Origin: Candidatus Stoquefichus sp. SB1
Lineage (GTDB): Bacteria; Bacillota_I; Bacilli_A; Erysipelotrichales; Coprobacillaceae
Reading direction: 5' to 3'
Assembly (NCBI RefSeq): GCF_001244545.1
Contig: NZ_LN852696.1
Coordinates: 310,001-374,000, forward strand
DNA length: 64,000 nt
Made by a program: the position numbers and the translations under genes. The notes under the pieces are model-generated. The model did no database searches, was not told the DNA's origin, and saw only the letters and a program-made list of their open reading frames with translations. Shown piece by piece: positions 51,052-60,293 of the stretch (positions are counted from its first letter, which is position 1; each line of letters begins with the position of its first letter).

Positions 51052-52998
51052 GTGTTATTACCGCGTGAAAAAAAGATTCTTGAATTTCTTTATACTGGGC
51101 AAAAAGAATATACAGCAGTCCAGCTTGCTAATCTCTTACAAGTCAGTTCACGAACAATTAAAGCAGATATCAAAAGAATTAAAGATGAATTAGAACCAAC
51201 TGGTTGTATTCTTAATACAAAGACAGGGAAGGGTATTTGGCTAGAATATACACCTGATGGAAAGAAATATTTAGATAATCTTTTGTTAAAAGATGAAAAT
51301 GCATCTTCTTTCTTGCCTGAGACTAGAAAATATTATATTGCTTTAGAATTATTACGAGCAAATGATTATATATCTATGGAAAGTATTTCTGAAAAATTAT
51401 TTGTGAGTAAAGGAACGATAATGAATGATGTCAATAAACTCTTAACATTTTTTGAAAATTTTGACCTGAAATTAGAAAAATCAGTCAAGTATGGAATGAT
51501 TTTAAAAGGTACAGAATTGAAATGTCGGATTGCGGAAGCATATGTTTTAAGAAAAATCGTTGTTTATAGAGGTGATCAGGTATTAGAAAAACTTCAACCT
51601 TTTTTTGAACATGTATCTTTAAAAACAATAGGACTTTTACTACAAAATACTGAACAGAAATATGATTTGGTTATTGCTGATAATTCATATATTCATTTTA
51701 TTCTGCAAGTCGCAATTATGATTGAACATCTTTATCAAGGGAAAAAATGTGATGGGATTCAAGAAATGAATTATACTCAGGGGTTAGAGTGGCAAATGAG
51801 TCAATATATTATAGAAGGGTTAAAAAATATATTTCAAATTGATATTCCACATGGTGATGAACTTTATGTTTATATGAATGTTGTCGGTTTAAAGTATCAA
51901 AACAAACGCATCTATCAAGATAGAAATGTTGAAAGTATTCGAGCCATTTCACCTCAAACATATGATGGAATTGTAGAAATTATACGTGAGGTTGATGCTT
52001 TATATGGAGAGGATTTAAGCACTGATGAAGAATTTATGATATCACTCTTTATACATTTAAATGCTTTATTCATTCGTTTAATGAATTCGATATATATTGA
52101 AAATCCATTAAAAAAGACAATTAAAAGTGATTTGCCATATGAGTATGAAATCGCAACATATATATCAAGACTATTAACACGTGAGCATTACTGTTTGTTA
52201 AAGGAAGATGATATTTGTGATTTGGCTTTATATGTAGGGGCTTCTTTAAAACGAAAAAAAGCTTACACAATTAGAAAGAATCCAACAGTTGTGATTGTGT
52301 GTGGAAGTGGAATGTCTACATCTCAGTTTATTGAAGCAAAGATTCATTTGTCTTTTCCACATGTCATTATCAAAGATATTGTTCCTCTTTTTAAAGCTCA
52401 GGAATTGCACAAGGATGATCAGGATTTTGTTATTTCTACTGTCCCTTTGTCATTAGAAGGAATGGATGTTTTGGTTGTTTCACCAATGCTGAATAAAGAT
52501 GATATGCATCATTTATCAGATATGTTCCAATCAACCATGAATCAAAAAACTTTAGAAATAAGTCAATATGGAAAACTGACTTCTAAAATTAAAGAAAATA
52601 TTTGTTTTTTTCAATGTGATTGTCGCAGTAAAGAAGAAGTCATGACATTGATGGGAACCAGACTGATGAATCAAAAATATGTTGATGAAGGTTTTATTGA
52701 ATCTGTTTTAAAAAGAGAAAATCTTGCCCCTACATCTATTGGGGATGGATTTGCGATTCCTCATTCGTTTAGAGGACATATATTGAAACCAGGTATTGGT
52801 TTTATGACTTTGAAGAAACCGATTCTTTGGGGTGAAGAAAAGGTTCAAATCATTTTAATGATTGCTTTAGATCCAGATGATAAAGATTCATTTAGAGTTA
52901 TTTTTGGTCAATTAGCAGAACTTACAAAGGATACAGAAAAGATTCAAAAAATATTAGATGCAAAAAATTATAAGGAATTTAGTCAAGTTTTAAAATAG
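51052..52998 (+). CDS. PRD-containing PTS-controlled activator (MtlR/BglG type)
   Basis: A 648-residue regulator starting at the GTG at 51052 behind AAAGGAGGA; an ATG at 51031 lies upstream of that site. Two N-terminal helix-turn-helix domains (residues about 1-120) bind DNA. Two PRDs follow (about 175-385; HLYQGKKCDG, FIHLNALFIRLMNS). Then come an EIIB-like domain with VVIVCGSGMSTSQF and an EIIA-like domain with IGDGFAIPHSFRG. Phosphorylation by the PTS sets activity. It probably drives its own gene, the carrier, the dehydrogenase and the PTS-aldolase operon. Confidence 0.88.
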   Translation: MLLPREKKILEFLYTGQKEYTAVQLANLLQVSSRTIKADIKRIKDELEPTGCILNTKTGKGIWLEYTPDGKKYLDNLLLKDENASSFLPETRKYYIALELLRANDYISMESISEKLFVSKGTIMNDVNKLLTFFENFDLKLEKSVKYGMILKGTELKCRIAEAYVLRKIVVYRGDQVLEKLQPFFEHVSLKTIGLLLQNTEQKYDLVIADNSYIHFILQVAIMIEHLYQGKKCDGIQEMNYTQGLEWQMSQYIIEGLKNIFQIDIPHGDELYVYMNVVGLKYQNKRIYQDRNVESIRAISPQTYDGIVEIIREVDALYGEDLSTDEEFMISLFIHLNALFIRLMNSIYIENPLKKTIKSDLPYEYEIATYISRLLTREHYCLLKEDDICDLALYVGASLKRKKAYTIRKNPTVVIVCGSGMSTSQFIEAKIHLSFPHVIIKDIVPLFKAQELHKDDQDFVISTVPLSLEGMDVLVVSPMLNKDDMHHLSDMFQSTMNQKTLEISQYGKLTSKIKENICFFQCDCRSKEEVMTLMGTRLMNQKYVDEGFIESVLKRENLAPTSIGDGFAIPHSFRGHILKPGIGFMTLKKPILWGEEKVQIILMIALDPDDKDSFRVIFGQLAELTKDTEKIQKILDAKNYKEFSQVLK

Positions 52999-53008
52999 AG
53001 GGGAATTT

Positions 53009-54217
53009 ATGAGTCAAAAAAGATGGGGTTATTTAATTTGTGCAGTTATTATATTATTGTTTATGGGAATTGGGTATGCATTTTCTTTATTTGTTGTGCC
53101 AATTGAAAATGATTTAGGATTAACACGTTCTCAAACATCTTTGGCATTTACTCTATGTTTTATTTGTTTTTCAATAGGCAGTTTTACAGGTGGCTTTTTA
53201 GTCAGGAAAATAGCACCACAACTGATTATGAGAATCATTGCATTTGTCATTGGAACTGGATTTCTCACAACAACTTTTGCAAGTCAGGCATGGCATCTGT
53301 ATATCAGTTATAGCATCTTTTGTGGAATTTCTATAGGAATGATTTATAATGTGTGTGTGAGCGTAATACCATTGTATTTTCAAGATAAATTAGGATTAAC
53401 AACAGGAGTTTTGTTGATGGGCTATGCAATGAGTACAACTGCATTTGGTCAACTTTGTGAATATGGAGTGAAAATGATTTCATGGAAAGGGGTCTTTGCG
53501 GTTTTAGGAATATCCTCATTTCTTATCTTGCTGTTAGGGAGTTTTATTTTGCATTATCCAACACCTGATGAAAAAATGCAATTACCACAAGTAGAATTAA
53601 CGATTGAGAAAATAAGTTATCAGCCACAACAAGTTTTGAAAACGAAGACATTTTATATTTTTGTGCTCTTTTATATATTAATAGGTGGAATTGGTATGTC
53701 TTTAATTAATCATATGGCTCCAACATTTCAGGAAGATTTGCAAGTCACAGCAACCACAACAGCGACATTGGTTAGCCTTGTATCCTTATTCAATGGGTTA
53801 GGAAGAGTCTTTTGGGGATTGATTTTTGATAAGAAAGGAACTTCTTTTATCTTAAAGGTGTTAGGTATTTTGGTGTCATTATCTTTATTATTAATGGTTT
53901 CTGCTCTTTGGATTCATCATGTTGTTCTGTTTGCAGCTGGGGCGGCTTGTGTATTGTTTTGTTATGGTGGAAGTTCAAGTTTAGCACCAATTGTCATGAG
54001 ATATTTGTATGGAAATGAGTATTTTTCTATTAACTTTTCTATTACAAATATTGGGACATTGATTTTATCAACTTTTCCCACATTTATTGGAACAATTCAA
54101 ATCATGACACATCATTATTTTATAGCGTATATTTTATTGATGTTATGTGGTGTCGTTACAATTTTATTGTCTTTTCTTTATCATCCTATCGCATCAAAAG
54201 AACTTTCAAGGTATTGA
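53009..54217 (+). CDS. MFS transporter, oxalate/formate antiporter-like
   Basis: A 402-residue, twelve-segment major facilitator. The first segment VIILLFMGIGYAFSLFVVPI, then NDLGLTRSQTSLAF and GGIGMSLINHMAPTFQED fit the OFA group of organic-anion carriers. It follows the PRD regulator by 10 bases and is probably in the same operon, so it may export an acid end product or import a related substrate. The substrate is unknown. Confidence 0.85.
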   Translation: MSQKRWGYLICAVIILLFMGIGYAFSLFVVPIENDLGLTRSQTSLAFTLCFICFSIGSFTGGFLVRKIAPQLIMRIIAFVIGTGFLTTTFASQAWHLYISYSIFCGISIGMIYNVCVSVIPLYFQDKLGLTTGVLLMGYAMSTTAFGQLCEYGVKMISWKGVFAVLGISSFLILLLGSFILHYPTPDEKMQLPQVELTIEKISYQPQQVLKTKTFYIFVLFYILIGGIGMSLINHMAPTFQEDLQVTATTTATLVSLVSLFNGLGRVFWGLIFDKKGTSFILKVLGILVSLSLLLMVSALWIHHVVLFAAGAACVLFCYGGSSSLAPIVMRYLYGNEYFSINFSITNIGTLILSTFPTFIGTIQIMTHHYFIAYILLMLCGVVTILLSFLYHPIASKELSRY

Positions 54218-54223
54218 AATGAT

Positions 54224-54245
54224 GACTTCTTAAGAAGTCTTTTTT
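54224..54245 (+). terminator. Terminator after the MFS carrier
   Basis: GACTTC (54224-54229), a TTAA loop and GAAGTC (54234-54239) are followed by TTTTTT. The stem is short but perfect. Confidence 0.8.
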
Positions 54246-54298
54246 GTTTGTGAGTATCTCAATCAATATGTAAAGAGATTTTTTGTGTCAAAGCTTCA

Positions 54299-54343
54299 CT
54301 AAAAAAAGTGATCATCTTTTGACAAGATGAGTCACCTTTGTTT
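54299..54343 (-). terminator. Terminator of the alcohol dehydrogenase gene
   Basis: Read on the minus strand, AGGTGACTCATCTT and AAGATGATCACTT form a stem with one internal mismatch pair and end in TTTTTTT. It lies 12 bases after the dehydrogenase stop. Confidence 0.8.
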
Positions 54344-54354
54344 GAAAGTTATAT

Positions 54355-55545
54355 TTACCCTTTAGCTGCCTGATAGATTTTTATAATATCTTCTTTTTCT
54401 AATTTCATAAATCCACCAATAACACCATTTCCTGTATCAGCAGCTTTTTGTGCCATTTCAATGACTTGTTCATCTGTTGGATTAATTCCTAATTCTTTAA
54501 GTGAAGTAGGCATCCCAATTTGATGACACCATTGATCCCAAGCTTCAATACCTTTTAGAGCAGTCTCTTCTAAGTTATGAAAATTAGGTTCAACTGCAAA
54601 GACCTTAACTGCAAACTGAGCAAATCTTGGAATGTTTGTCTTATAAACATAATGAGCCCAACTTGACCAAACTGCTGTTAAGCTGGCACCATGAGTTGCA
54701 TCAAACATGGCACTTAATTCATGCCCAATTTTATGTGTTGCAAAATCACCAATACGTCCTGTTCCCGTTAACCCATTATGAGACAAACTTCCAGCCCACA
54801 TGAGATTGGCACGAACTTCATAATTGGTTGGATCTTGAATAACTTTTAATGCTTCATCTCTTACAGTGACAAGCAACCCTTCTGATATACGATCAATCAA
54901 TTGAACATCTTCTACATTTGTAAAATAACGTTCCATAGTATGCATCATAATATCTGCGGCACCACTGCATGTTTGATAAATTGGTAATGTATAAGTTAAT
55001 TCAGGATTCATAATAGCAAATAAAGGTCTTGCACAATCATGATTGTAAGATCTTTTTAAAATACCTTGATCTTCTGTTTCAATATCGATAACAGTAGAAT
55101 TACTTGTTTCAGAACCAGTTGCTGCAATGGTTGATATACATCCAATTGGTGCAATCTTAGTTGTTGTGACTTTTCCTAAAAACAAGTCTTCTAAATCAAA
55201 ATCATTGGCTAAACCATAGGCAATCGTTTTAGCAGAATCAATAGCTGAACCACCACCAATAGCCAAAATAAAATCAACCCCTTCTTTTTTACAAAGCTCA
55301 ACACCTTCTTGTGCTCTTTTAAGTCTTGGGTTAGGAACAACACCATCAAAATCAATATAAGCAATACCTGCATCACTTAAACTTTTATGAACAGTATCTA
55401 AAACTCCATTTTCTTCTAAAAAAGTACCTCCATAATGGATTAAGACTTTGTGATATCCTCTGACTTTAATTTCTTTACCCACTTCACCATGGGTTCCTTT
55501 ACCAAATATAATCTTGGTAGGTGTAGAAAATTCAAAATTTAACAT
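54355..55545 (-). CDS. Iron-containing alcohol dehydrogenase (butanol dehydrogenase-like)
   Basis: A 396-residue type III dehydrogenase from the ATG at 55545 (GCGAGGGATACA upstream); an in-frame ATG at 55614 has no ribosome site. NAD motif: GGGSAIDSAKTIAYG. Iron ligands: Asp and His in GAADIMMHTMERYF and the His pair in HKIGHELSAMFDATHGASL. It is of the BdhA/YqhD subgroup that reduces aldehydes with NAD(P)H. It carries the common operator, so it likely handles an aldehyde or alcohol linked to the aldolase product. Confidence 0.9.
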   Translation of the reverse strand: MLNFEFSTPTKIIFGKGTHGEVGKEIKVRGYHKVLIHYGGTFLEENGVLDTVHKSLSDAGIAYIDFDGVVPNPRLKRAQEGVELCKKEGVDFILAIGGGSAIDSAKTIAYGLANDFDLEDLFLGKVTTTKIAPIGCISTIAATGSETSNSTVIDIETEDQGILKRSYNHDCARPLFAIMNPELTYTLPIYQTCSGAADIMMHTMERYFTNVEDVQLIDRISEGLLVTVRDEALKVIQDPTNYEVRANLMWAGSLSHNGLTGTGRIGDFATHKIGHELSAMFDATHGASLTAVWSSWAHYVYKTNIPRFAQFAVKVFAVEPNFHNLEETALKGIEAWDQWCHQIGMPTSLKELGINPTDEQVIEMAQKAADTGNGVIGGFMKLEKEDIIKIYQAAKG

Positions 55546-55628
55546 TGTATCCCTCGCTTTCTTGAATAGTCTTTCACTATTTTCATCTTTATTATAATAG
55601 GAGAACTTCAACACGTAAATTGATTTTA

Positions 55629-55647
55629 TATCACTAACTTAGTGAAA
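55629..55647 (-). promoter_or_regulatory. Regulon operator 2 (alcohol dehydrogenase)
   Basis: The core CACTAACTTAGTG lies in a 19-bp window ending 9 bp before the minus-strand -35 TTTACG (55619-55614), which is 17 bp from TATAAT (55596-55591). Core and spacing match operators 1 and 3. Confidence 0.72.
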
Positions 55648-55731
55648 AAAGTTTATAAATATAAATAAACAATACATTTTTTCTACAAAAAAGCTGATGA
55701 AAATGCTTGTTTTAAGTCATCAAAATGATGT

Positions 55732-55750
55732 TTGCACTATATTGGTGCAA
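55732..55750 (+). promoter_or_regulatory. Regulon operator 3 (PTS-aldolase operon)
   Basis: TTGCACTATATTGGTGCAA has the same outer arms as operator 1 and ends 9 bp before TTGTAT (55760-55765), which is 17 bp from TAAGAT (55783-55788). Confidence 0.8.
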
Positions 55751-55830
55751 TTTGTTGATTTGTATAAGTGAATAATGCTTGATAAGATATGAGTGTAAAG
55801 AAAAAACGACTCTATGAAAGGAGGAGCAAT

Positions 55831-56286
55831 ATGTTATTGAGGGATATGCTTGATGAACGACTGATTCAGTTTCATATGGATGTTAAAAATAAAGAAGATG
55901 CGATTTATAAAATATCTGAATTAATGTTTCAGGCTGGAAAAGTGACAAATCAAGAACAATATAGACAAGCAGTTTTTGAAAGAGAAAAAGAATTTGCAAC
56001 AGGGATTGGAAATGGTATTGCGATTCCACATTGTCAAAGTGATTGTGTAAAAGAAGCAGCTTTTACTTTAATAAAACTTGATCAATCTATTGAATGGGGA
56101 TCTCTTGATGATTTACCTGTCAATTATATTATTATGTTGGCTGCCCCAAATTCGTCTGATAATGTTCATTTAAAAATGTTATCGACACTTGCTATGAATT
56201 TAATGGATGAAGATTTTAGGTCCGGACTCATAAATGCTTCATCTGTTGAAGAAATAAAAAAAATATTTGCTACGAAGGGAGAATAG
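55831..56286 (+). CDS. PTS EIIA, fructose/mannitol family
   Basis: A 151-residue EIIA from the ATG at 55831 behind AAAGGAGGAGC; the upstream in-frame ATG at 55789 overlaps the promoter. The phosphorylated His is in GIGNGIAIPHCQSD, with EREKEFATG before it, as in fructose-type EIIA. It passes phosphate to the EIIB gene five bases downstream, and probably also to the PRD regulator. Confidence 0.9.
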   Translation: MLLRDMLDERLIQFHMDVKNKEDAIYKISELMFQAGKVTNQEQYRQAVFEREKEFATGIGNGIAIPHCQSDCVKEAAFTLIKLDQSIEWGSLDDLPVNYIIMLAAPNSSDNVHLKMLSTLAMNLMDEDFRSGLINASSVEEIKKIFATKGE

Positions 56287-56290
56287 AATT

Positions 56291-56599
56291 ATGTACATTG
56301 TTTGTGTAACAGCTTGTCCAGTTGGAATTGCTCATACTTATATGGCAGCTGCCAATCTTGAAAAAGCAGTCAAAGCTGCTGGGCATGAAGTGAAAGTCGA
56401 AACGCAAGGTGCGCAAGGCTTAGAAAATGAAATTACAAGTGAGGATCTTGCAAGATGTGATGCTGCCATTATTGCAAGTGATATCAGAATTAAAAATCAT
56501 GAACGTTTTGATGATGTTCCGACTATGACAGTTGCTGTTCAAGAAGCTGTGAAAGATGCTGATGGAATTGTCAAAGAATTACTGGAGGCGTTAGAGTAG
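56291..56599 (+). CDS. PTS EIIB, fructose family
   Basis: A 102-residue EIIB starting MYIVCVTACPVGIAHTYMAA, which contains the phosphorylated cysteine and the family's signature. It lacks fused partners, so the permease is split in three genes. The frame opens earlier, within the EIIA gene, but the ATG at 56291 follows GGGAG. EIIC starts one base after its stop. Confidence 0.92.
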   Translation: MYIVCVTACPVGIAHTYMAAANLEKAVKAAGHEVKVETQGAQGLENEITSEDLARCDAAIIASDIRIKNHERFDDVPTMTVAVQEAVKDADGIVKELLEALE

Positions 56600-56600
56600 T

Positions 56601-57659
56601 ATGGCTGAGATTAAGAGAAAGAATGCCCAAAAGAAAAGTCAGGGTGCGATTTTAAAAGACTCAATTATGACTGGTATTTCTTATATGATTCCAGTTATCG
56701 TTGGTGGTGGTGTTTTACAGGCGATTGCAAAAATGTTAGGTGGTTATGACATTGCAAGTCATATGGATCAAATTGATACTTTTGCAAAAGTTATTATGTT
56801 AATTGGAACAAGTTTATGGAATTTCACAGTTCCTGCAGTTGCAGCTTTTACAGCTTATGCTTTGGCTGATAAGCCAGGGATTGCGCCTGGACTTGCAATG
56901 GGAACATTAGCAAACTCTATTAACGCTGGATTTGTTGGTGGTCTTGTTGGTGGAGTTATGGTTGGATATGTTGTTTTATGGATGAAGAAAATTCCTATTC
57001 CAAAGAACTTGCAAGGTGTTATGCCTATCCTGGTGATTCCAACTGTGACAACTCTGGTTTGTGGATTGATGATGTATTATGTTGTAGGGAATCCAATTGC
57101 CTGGTGTATGACTGCTATGCAAAATTGGTTATTAAGTTTAAATACAGGTTCTAAGTTTGTATTTGGTGCTGCTGTTGGAGCGATGATGTGTGTTGATATG
57201 GGTGGTCCTGTAAGCAAAGCAGCTGCAATGGTAACAAATGGTTTAAATGCTGATGGGTTCTTTATTCCAACATCTGCTAAGATGTGTTCTGGTATGACAG
57301 CACCTCTTGGTATTGCGATTGCAACTTTTATTGGTGGAAAGAAAAAATTTGATGCTGTTGATCGTGAGAATGCAAAATCTGCTGTGATGTTATCTTGTGT
57401 TTATATTGAAGAAGCTGTTATTCCTTTCTTAATAAAGGATCCTGTGAGAGTTGTTGTTTCTTGTATGATTGGTGGCGGTATTACTGGAGGGCTTTGTATG
57501 GTGACTTCATTAGCTTCACCAGCCGTTCATGGTGGGATCTTTGTTATTCCAATGACATCTAATCCATTATTATTTATTGGATTATGGTTACTTGGAAGTT
57601 GTATTACAGGTGTTATCTATGCTTTATGGAAGAAACCATTGGCAGTAGAAGTGAAATAA
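56601..57659 (+). CDS. PTS EIIC, fructose family
   Basis: A 352-residue permease with about nine membrane segments and the fructose-family blocks PGIAPGLAMGTLANSINAGF, GGLVGGVMVGYVVLW, and FGAAVGAMMCVDMGGPVSKAA. It moves and phosphorylates the sugar with the two preceding proteins. Substrate: fructose-like hexose or a 2-keto sugar; the class II aldolase behind it suggests the product is cleaved as a ketose phosphate. Confidence 0.92.
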   Translation: MAEIKRKNAQKKSQGAILKDSIMTGISYMIPVIVGGGVLQAIAKMLGGYDIASHMDQIDTFAKVIMLIGTSLWNFTVPAVAAFTAYALADKPGIAPGLAMGTLANSINAGFVGGLVGGVMVGYVVLWMKKIPIPKNLQGVMPILVIPTVTTLVCGLMMYYVVGNPIAWCMTAMQNWLLSLNTGSKFVFGAAVGAMMCVDMGGPVSKAAAMVTNGLNADGFFIPTSAKMCSGMTAPLGIAIATFIGGKKKFDAVDRENAKSAVMLSCVYIEEAVIPFLIKDPVRVVVSCMIGGGITGGLCMVTSLASPAVHGGIFVIPMTSNPLLFIGLWLLGSCITGVIYALWKKPLAVEVK

Positions 57660-57665
57660 AGGAGA

Positions 57666-57684
57666 GGGATGCATCATGCATCCC
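57666..57684 (+). other. Perfect hairpin between EIIC and aldolase genes
   Basis: GGGATGCA (57666-57673), TCA loop, TGCATCCC (57677-57684). No T-run follows, so it is more likely an mRNA processing or stability element that lowers downstream expression than a terminator. Confidence 0.6.
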
Positions 57685-57709
57685 CACTCTTTCAATGGAG
57701 GAAAAAATT

Positions 57710-58594
57710 ATGTATGTATCAATGAAAGAAATGTTATGGCATGCGCATACCCATCGTTATGCAGTTATGGCTATTAACTGTGTGAATATGGAGCAAGCCA
57801 AAGCCATTATTGAAAGTGCTGAGGAAGAACATTCTCCAGTCATTATTAATATTTCACCAAGACAGTTAAAAGCACATGGTTATGGATATATTATGGTTCC
57901 TATGATTCAGGCGCTTGCTAAACGGGCAAGTGTACCAATTGCTTTTAATTTGGATCATGGTGCTAATTTTGAAGATATTACACAAGCTTTACAGTGGGAT
58001 TTTTCAAGTGTCATGATTGATGCATCTTCATATGAATTTGAAGAAAATATCAGAAGAACATCTATGATTGCATCACTTGCGCATGGCATGGGAAAATCTT
58101 GTGAAGCTGAATTAGGACATGTTGGTTTGGCTGCAAATGCGGATGGACAAAATGTTGATTATTTTACAAATGTTGCACAAGCACAGGAATTTGTAGAAAG
58201 AACGCATTGTGATTGTTTGGCAGTTGCGATTGGGACAGCACATGGCGCTTACCCAAAAGGAATGATTCCTCAACTTGATTTTGAAAGATTGAAGCAATTA
58301 AAAGAGGCTTTAAATATGCCACTTGTTTTACATGGTGGTTCTGGAGCAGGCGAAGAAAATATTCGTAAAGCTGTTGCTTGTGGAATTAATAAGATTAATG
58401 TGTGTACAGATTTAATGAAGCATGCTAAAGAAGCTTTAATCAAAACATTAGCAGATGAACCAGATATAGAATATATGGAATTAAATATGGCAGTTGAAGA
58501 AGCTATGAAAGATTTTATTAAAGATTATATGCGTATGATTGGTTCTAGTCAGCAATACATCTTTGAACAACATGATGGACCAGAACTAGATTAG
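57710..58594 (+). CDS. Class II fructose-bisphosphate/tagatose-bisphosphate aldolase family protein
   Basis: A 294-residue aldolase starting at the ATG at 57710 (GGAGG upstream). Zinc ligands are in FNLDHGANFEDITQ, ELGHVG and LVLHGGSGAG, and GIGTAHGAYPKG-like IGTAHGAYPKG is present. It resembles GatY/KbaY and FbaA relatives that split ketose phosphates into dihydroxyacetone phosphate and an aldehyde. The aldehyde would suit the co-regulated alcohol dehydrogenase. The precise substrate is unclear. Confidence 0.87.
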   Translation: MYVSMKEMLWHAHTHRYAVMAINCVNMEQAKAIIESAEEEHSPVIINISPRQLKAHGYGYIMVPMIQALAKRASVPIAFNLDHGANFEDITQALQWDFSSVMIDASSYEFEENIRRTSMIASLAHGMGKSCEAELGHVGLAANADGQNVDYFTNVAQAQEFVERTHCDCLAVAIGTAHGAYPKGMIPQLDFERLKQLKEALNMPLVLHGGSGAGEENIRKAVACGINKINVCTDLMKHAKEALIKTLADEPDIEYMELNMAVEEAMKDFIKDYMRMIGSSQQYIFEQHDGPELD

Positions 58595-58606
58595 GAGGAT
58601 ATAACC

Positions 58607-59266
58607 ATGAATGATAATCAATCTTTATTGACTGTGTTTATTGGCTTCTTATGTATTTTTCTCATTGGTTTCATGATCAAGACAATTCGTCAATATTATA
58701 TATTTAAGGCAAGTTTTTATACAGAAATCTATTCAGGATTTTTTGAATATATGGTGAAACATGGGAATCTGAGAAGAATGTCAAAGAGTTATTGGTTAGA
58801 AAATGAATTAGGTGAACATCGTCTTATGTTTCAAATCACAAAGAGTCAAACAGATGATATTATTCAACCTTATATCCTTATTTTATTAAGCAGTGGATTA
58901 TATGTTATTCAAACCTATAATGAATCTGCTCATTATGTTTGTAATAAGCAAAAAATGAAGAAAATAACTGAAAATGAGAATCATGAGAAAATCGTCCAAA
59001 ACCTTCCTTTTCCAATATCTCAGTTTGAAAGTTTTCAAAATCATTTTCAGGATTTAATAGGAGAAAAGGACATTCCTATGAAATATATGATGCTTTTTAC
59101 TGACTTAAGTCAATTGGATTTATCAAGTCAAACGATTCCTTTTGTTCAAAAACATCAATTTATAAGCACACTCAAATTGCAACACACAACATCAAAATGC
59201 ATTTTTGAACAAGGAGATATTGAAAGAATTTATCATTTATTTCAACAAAAAGTGTTATCATTATAA
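58607..59266 (+). CDS. Membrane-anchored protein of unknown function
   Basis: A 219-residue protein with one N-terminal membrane helix (LLTVFIGFLCIFLIGFMI) and a cytoplasmic alpha-beta domain (PYILILLSSGLYVIQTYNES; KYMMLFTDLSQLDLS). The pattern is vaguely like NERD-type nuclease-related domains but no catalytic set can be named. It starts 12 bases after the aldolase gene (AGGAGGATA) and ends at a terminator, so it is probably the last gene of the PTS operon. Confidence 0.6.
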   Translation: MNDNQSLLTVFIGFLCIFLIGFMIKTIRQYYIFKASFYTEIYSGFFEYMVKHGNLRRMSKSYWLENELGEHRLMFQITKSQTDDIIQPYILILLSSGLYVIQTYNESAHYVCNKQKMKKITENENHEKIVQNLPFPISQFESFQNHFQDLIGEKDIPMKYMMLFTDLSQLDLSSQTIPFVQKHQFISTLKLQHTTSKCIFEQGDIERIYHLFQQKVLSL

Positions 59267-59310
59267 TAATGATAAAATGTATTGACTAGTCTGACATATA
59301 ATTTATAGTG

Positions 59311-59349
59311 ATCACTATCTATATTTTAATTGAGATAGTGATTTTTTTA
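59311..59349 (+). terminator. Rho-independent terminator
   Basis: ATCACTATCT (59311-59320) pairs with AGATAGTGAT (59333-59342) around 12 nt, followed by TTTTTT. It ends the PTS-aldolase operon. Confidence 0.88.
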
Positions 59350-59371
59350 TTGACAATTTTATGAAAAAACT

Positions 59372-59400
59372 TTGCCTTTTAAAGCCCTATCCTATATAAT
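59372..59400 (+). promoter_or_regulatory. Promoter of the FNT channel gene
   Basis: TTGCCT (59372-59377), 17 bp, TATAAT (59395-59400), 24 bp before the start codon. The ribosome site AAGGGGG follows. Confidence 0.7.
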
Positions 59401-59424
59401 AACAGTGGCTTTAAGGGGGATATT

Positions 59425-60198
59425 ATGATTAGTGATATTGATGTGTTGTGTAAATTAGGAAATATTAAATATAATTTAATGAAAAATGATCCTTTTCGAT
59501 TTTTTATAAGAGCTTTTATGGCAGGAGCATATTTAGGAATTGCAGCAATTTTATCATATACTTTAGGGGCATTATTAAATGATCATAGTGTTGTAGGGAA
59601 AATTGCTGTAGCAGGAACATTTGGTATTGGTTTGGTTGCTATTGTGTATTTAGGTGCAGAACTTTTTACAGGTAATTGTTTTGTGACGATTATGCCAGTT
59701 TTAAAAGGTGAATTAAAGTTTAGAAGTATTATACCGATGTGGGTGACTTGCTATCTTGGCAATATGGTAGGAATTGCTTTGATTTGTTTTTTATTTATTA
59801 AAAGCGGATCTCAAGAAACTATCATGATTCCTTATTTAGAAGGGGTTATGCAGGCAAAGTTGAATTTTAATGTAGTGGAACTACTGATTCGAGGGGTGCT
59901 GTGTAACTTTATTGTATGTGTCGCAGCTTATTCTGGTGTGAAAATCAAAGATGAAACAGCAAAACTCATCGTTATTATGATATTAGTTATGACGTTTGTT
60001 TTACCAGGGTTTGAACACTGCATTGCAAATGGTGGTATTTTTGCAATGGGAATGACACAGCTAGGAAGTGCTATTGACTGGACATTGATGCCATTACATA
60101 TGCTTATTTCATCATTAGGTAATATTTTAGGTGGTAGTGTATTGTTGGCAGTACCTATCTATATTATGTTTAGAACACCTCAGGAAAAAAAGAAATAA
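59425..60198 (+). CDS. Formate/nitrite transporter family channel
   Basis: A 257-residue protein with six membrane segments. FNT blocks include RAFMAGAYLGIAAILSYTLG, YLGAELFTGNCFVT, RGVLCNFIVCVAAY and GFEHCIANGGIFAMGMTQLG. Such pentameric channels move formate, nitrite or hydrosulfide. With a sulfite reductase in the same window, hydrosulfide export is possible, though formate from mixed-acid fermentation is the more general role. It is a single-gene unit. Confidence 0.9.
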   Translation: MISDIDVLCKLGNIKYNLMKNDPFRFFIRAFMAGAYLGIAAILSYTLGALLNDHSVVGKIAVAGTFGIGLVAIVYLGAELFTGNCFVTIMPVLKGELKFRSIIPMWVTCYLGNMVGIALICFLFIKSGSQETIMIPYLEGVMQAKLNFNVVELLIRGVLCNFIVCVAAYSGVKIKDETAKLIVIMILVMTFVLPGFEHCIANGGIFAMGMTQLGSAIDWTLMPLHMLISSLGNILGGSVLLAVPIYIMFRTPQEKKK

Positions 60199-60205
60199 TC
60201 ATACA

Positions 60206-60233
60206 TATGTACTCTTTGATGGGTACATTTTTT
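60206..60233 (+). terminator. Weak terminator after the FNT gene
   Basis: ATGTAC (60207-60212) and GTACAT (60223-60228) pair around a 10-nt loop and run into TTTTTTT. The six-pair stem is weak. Confidence 0.55.
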
Positions 60234-60293
60234 TTAAAGTTTTTTGTCACAAATGAGTATTTTGGTTGTCAAATGAATAAGGAGGAGTAAAAA

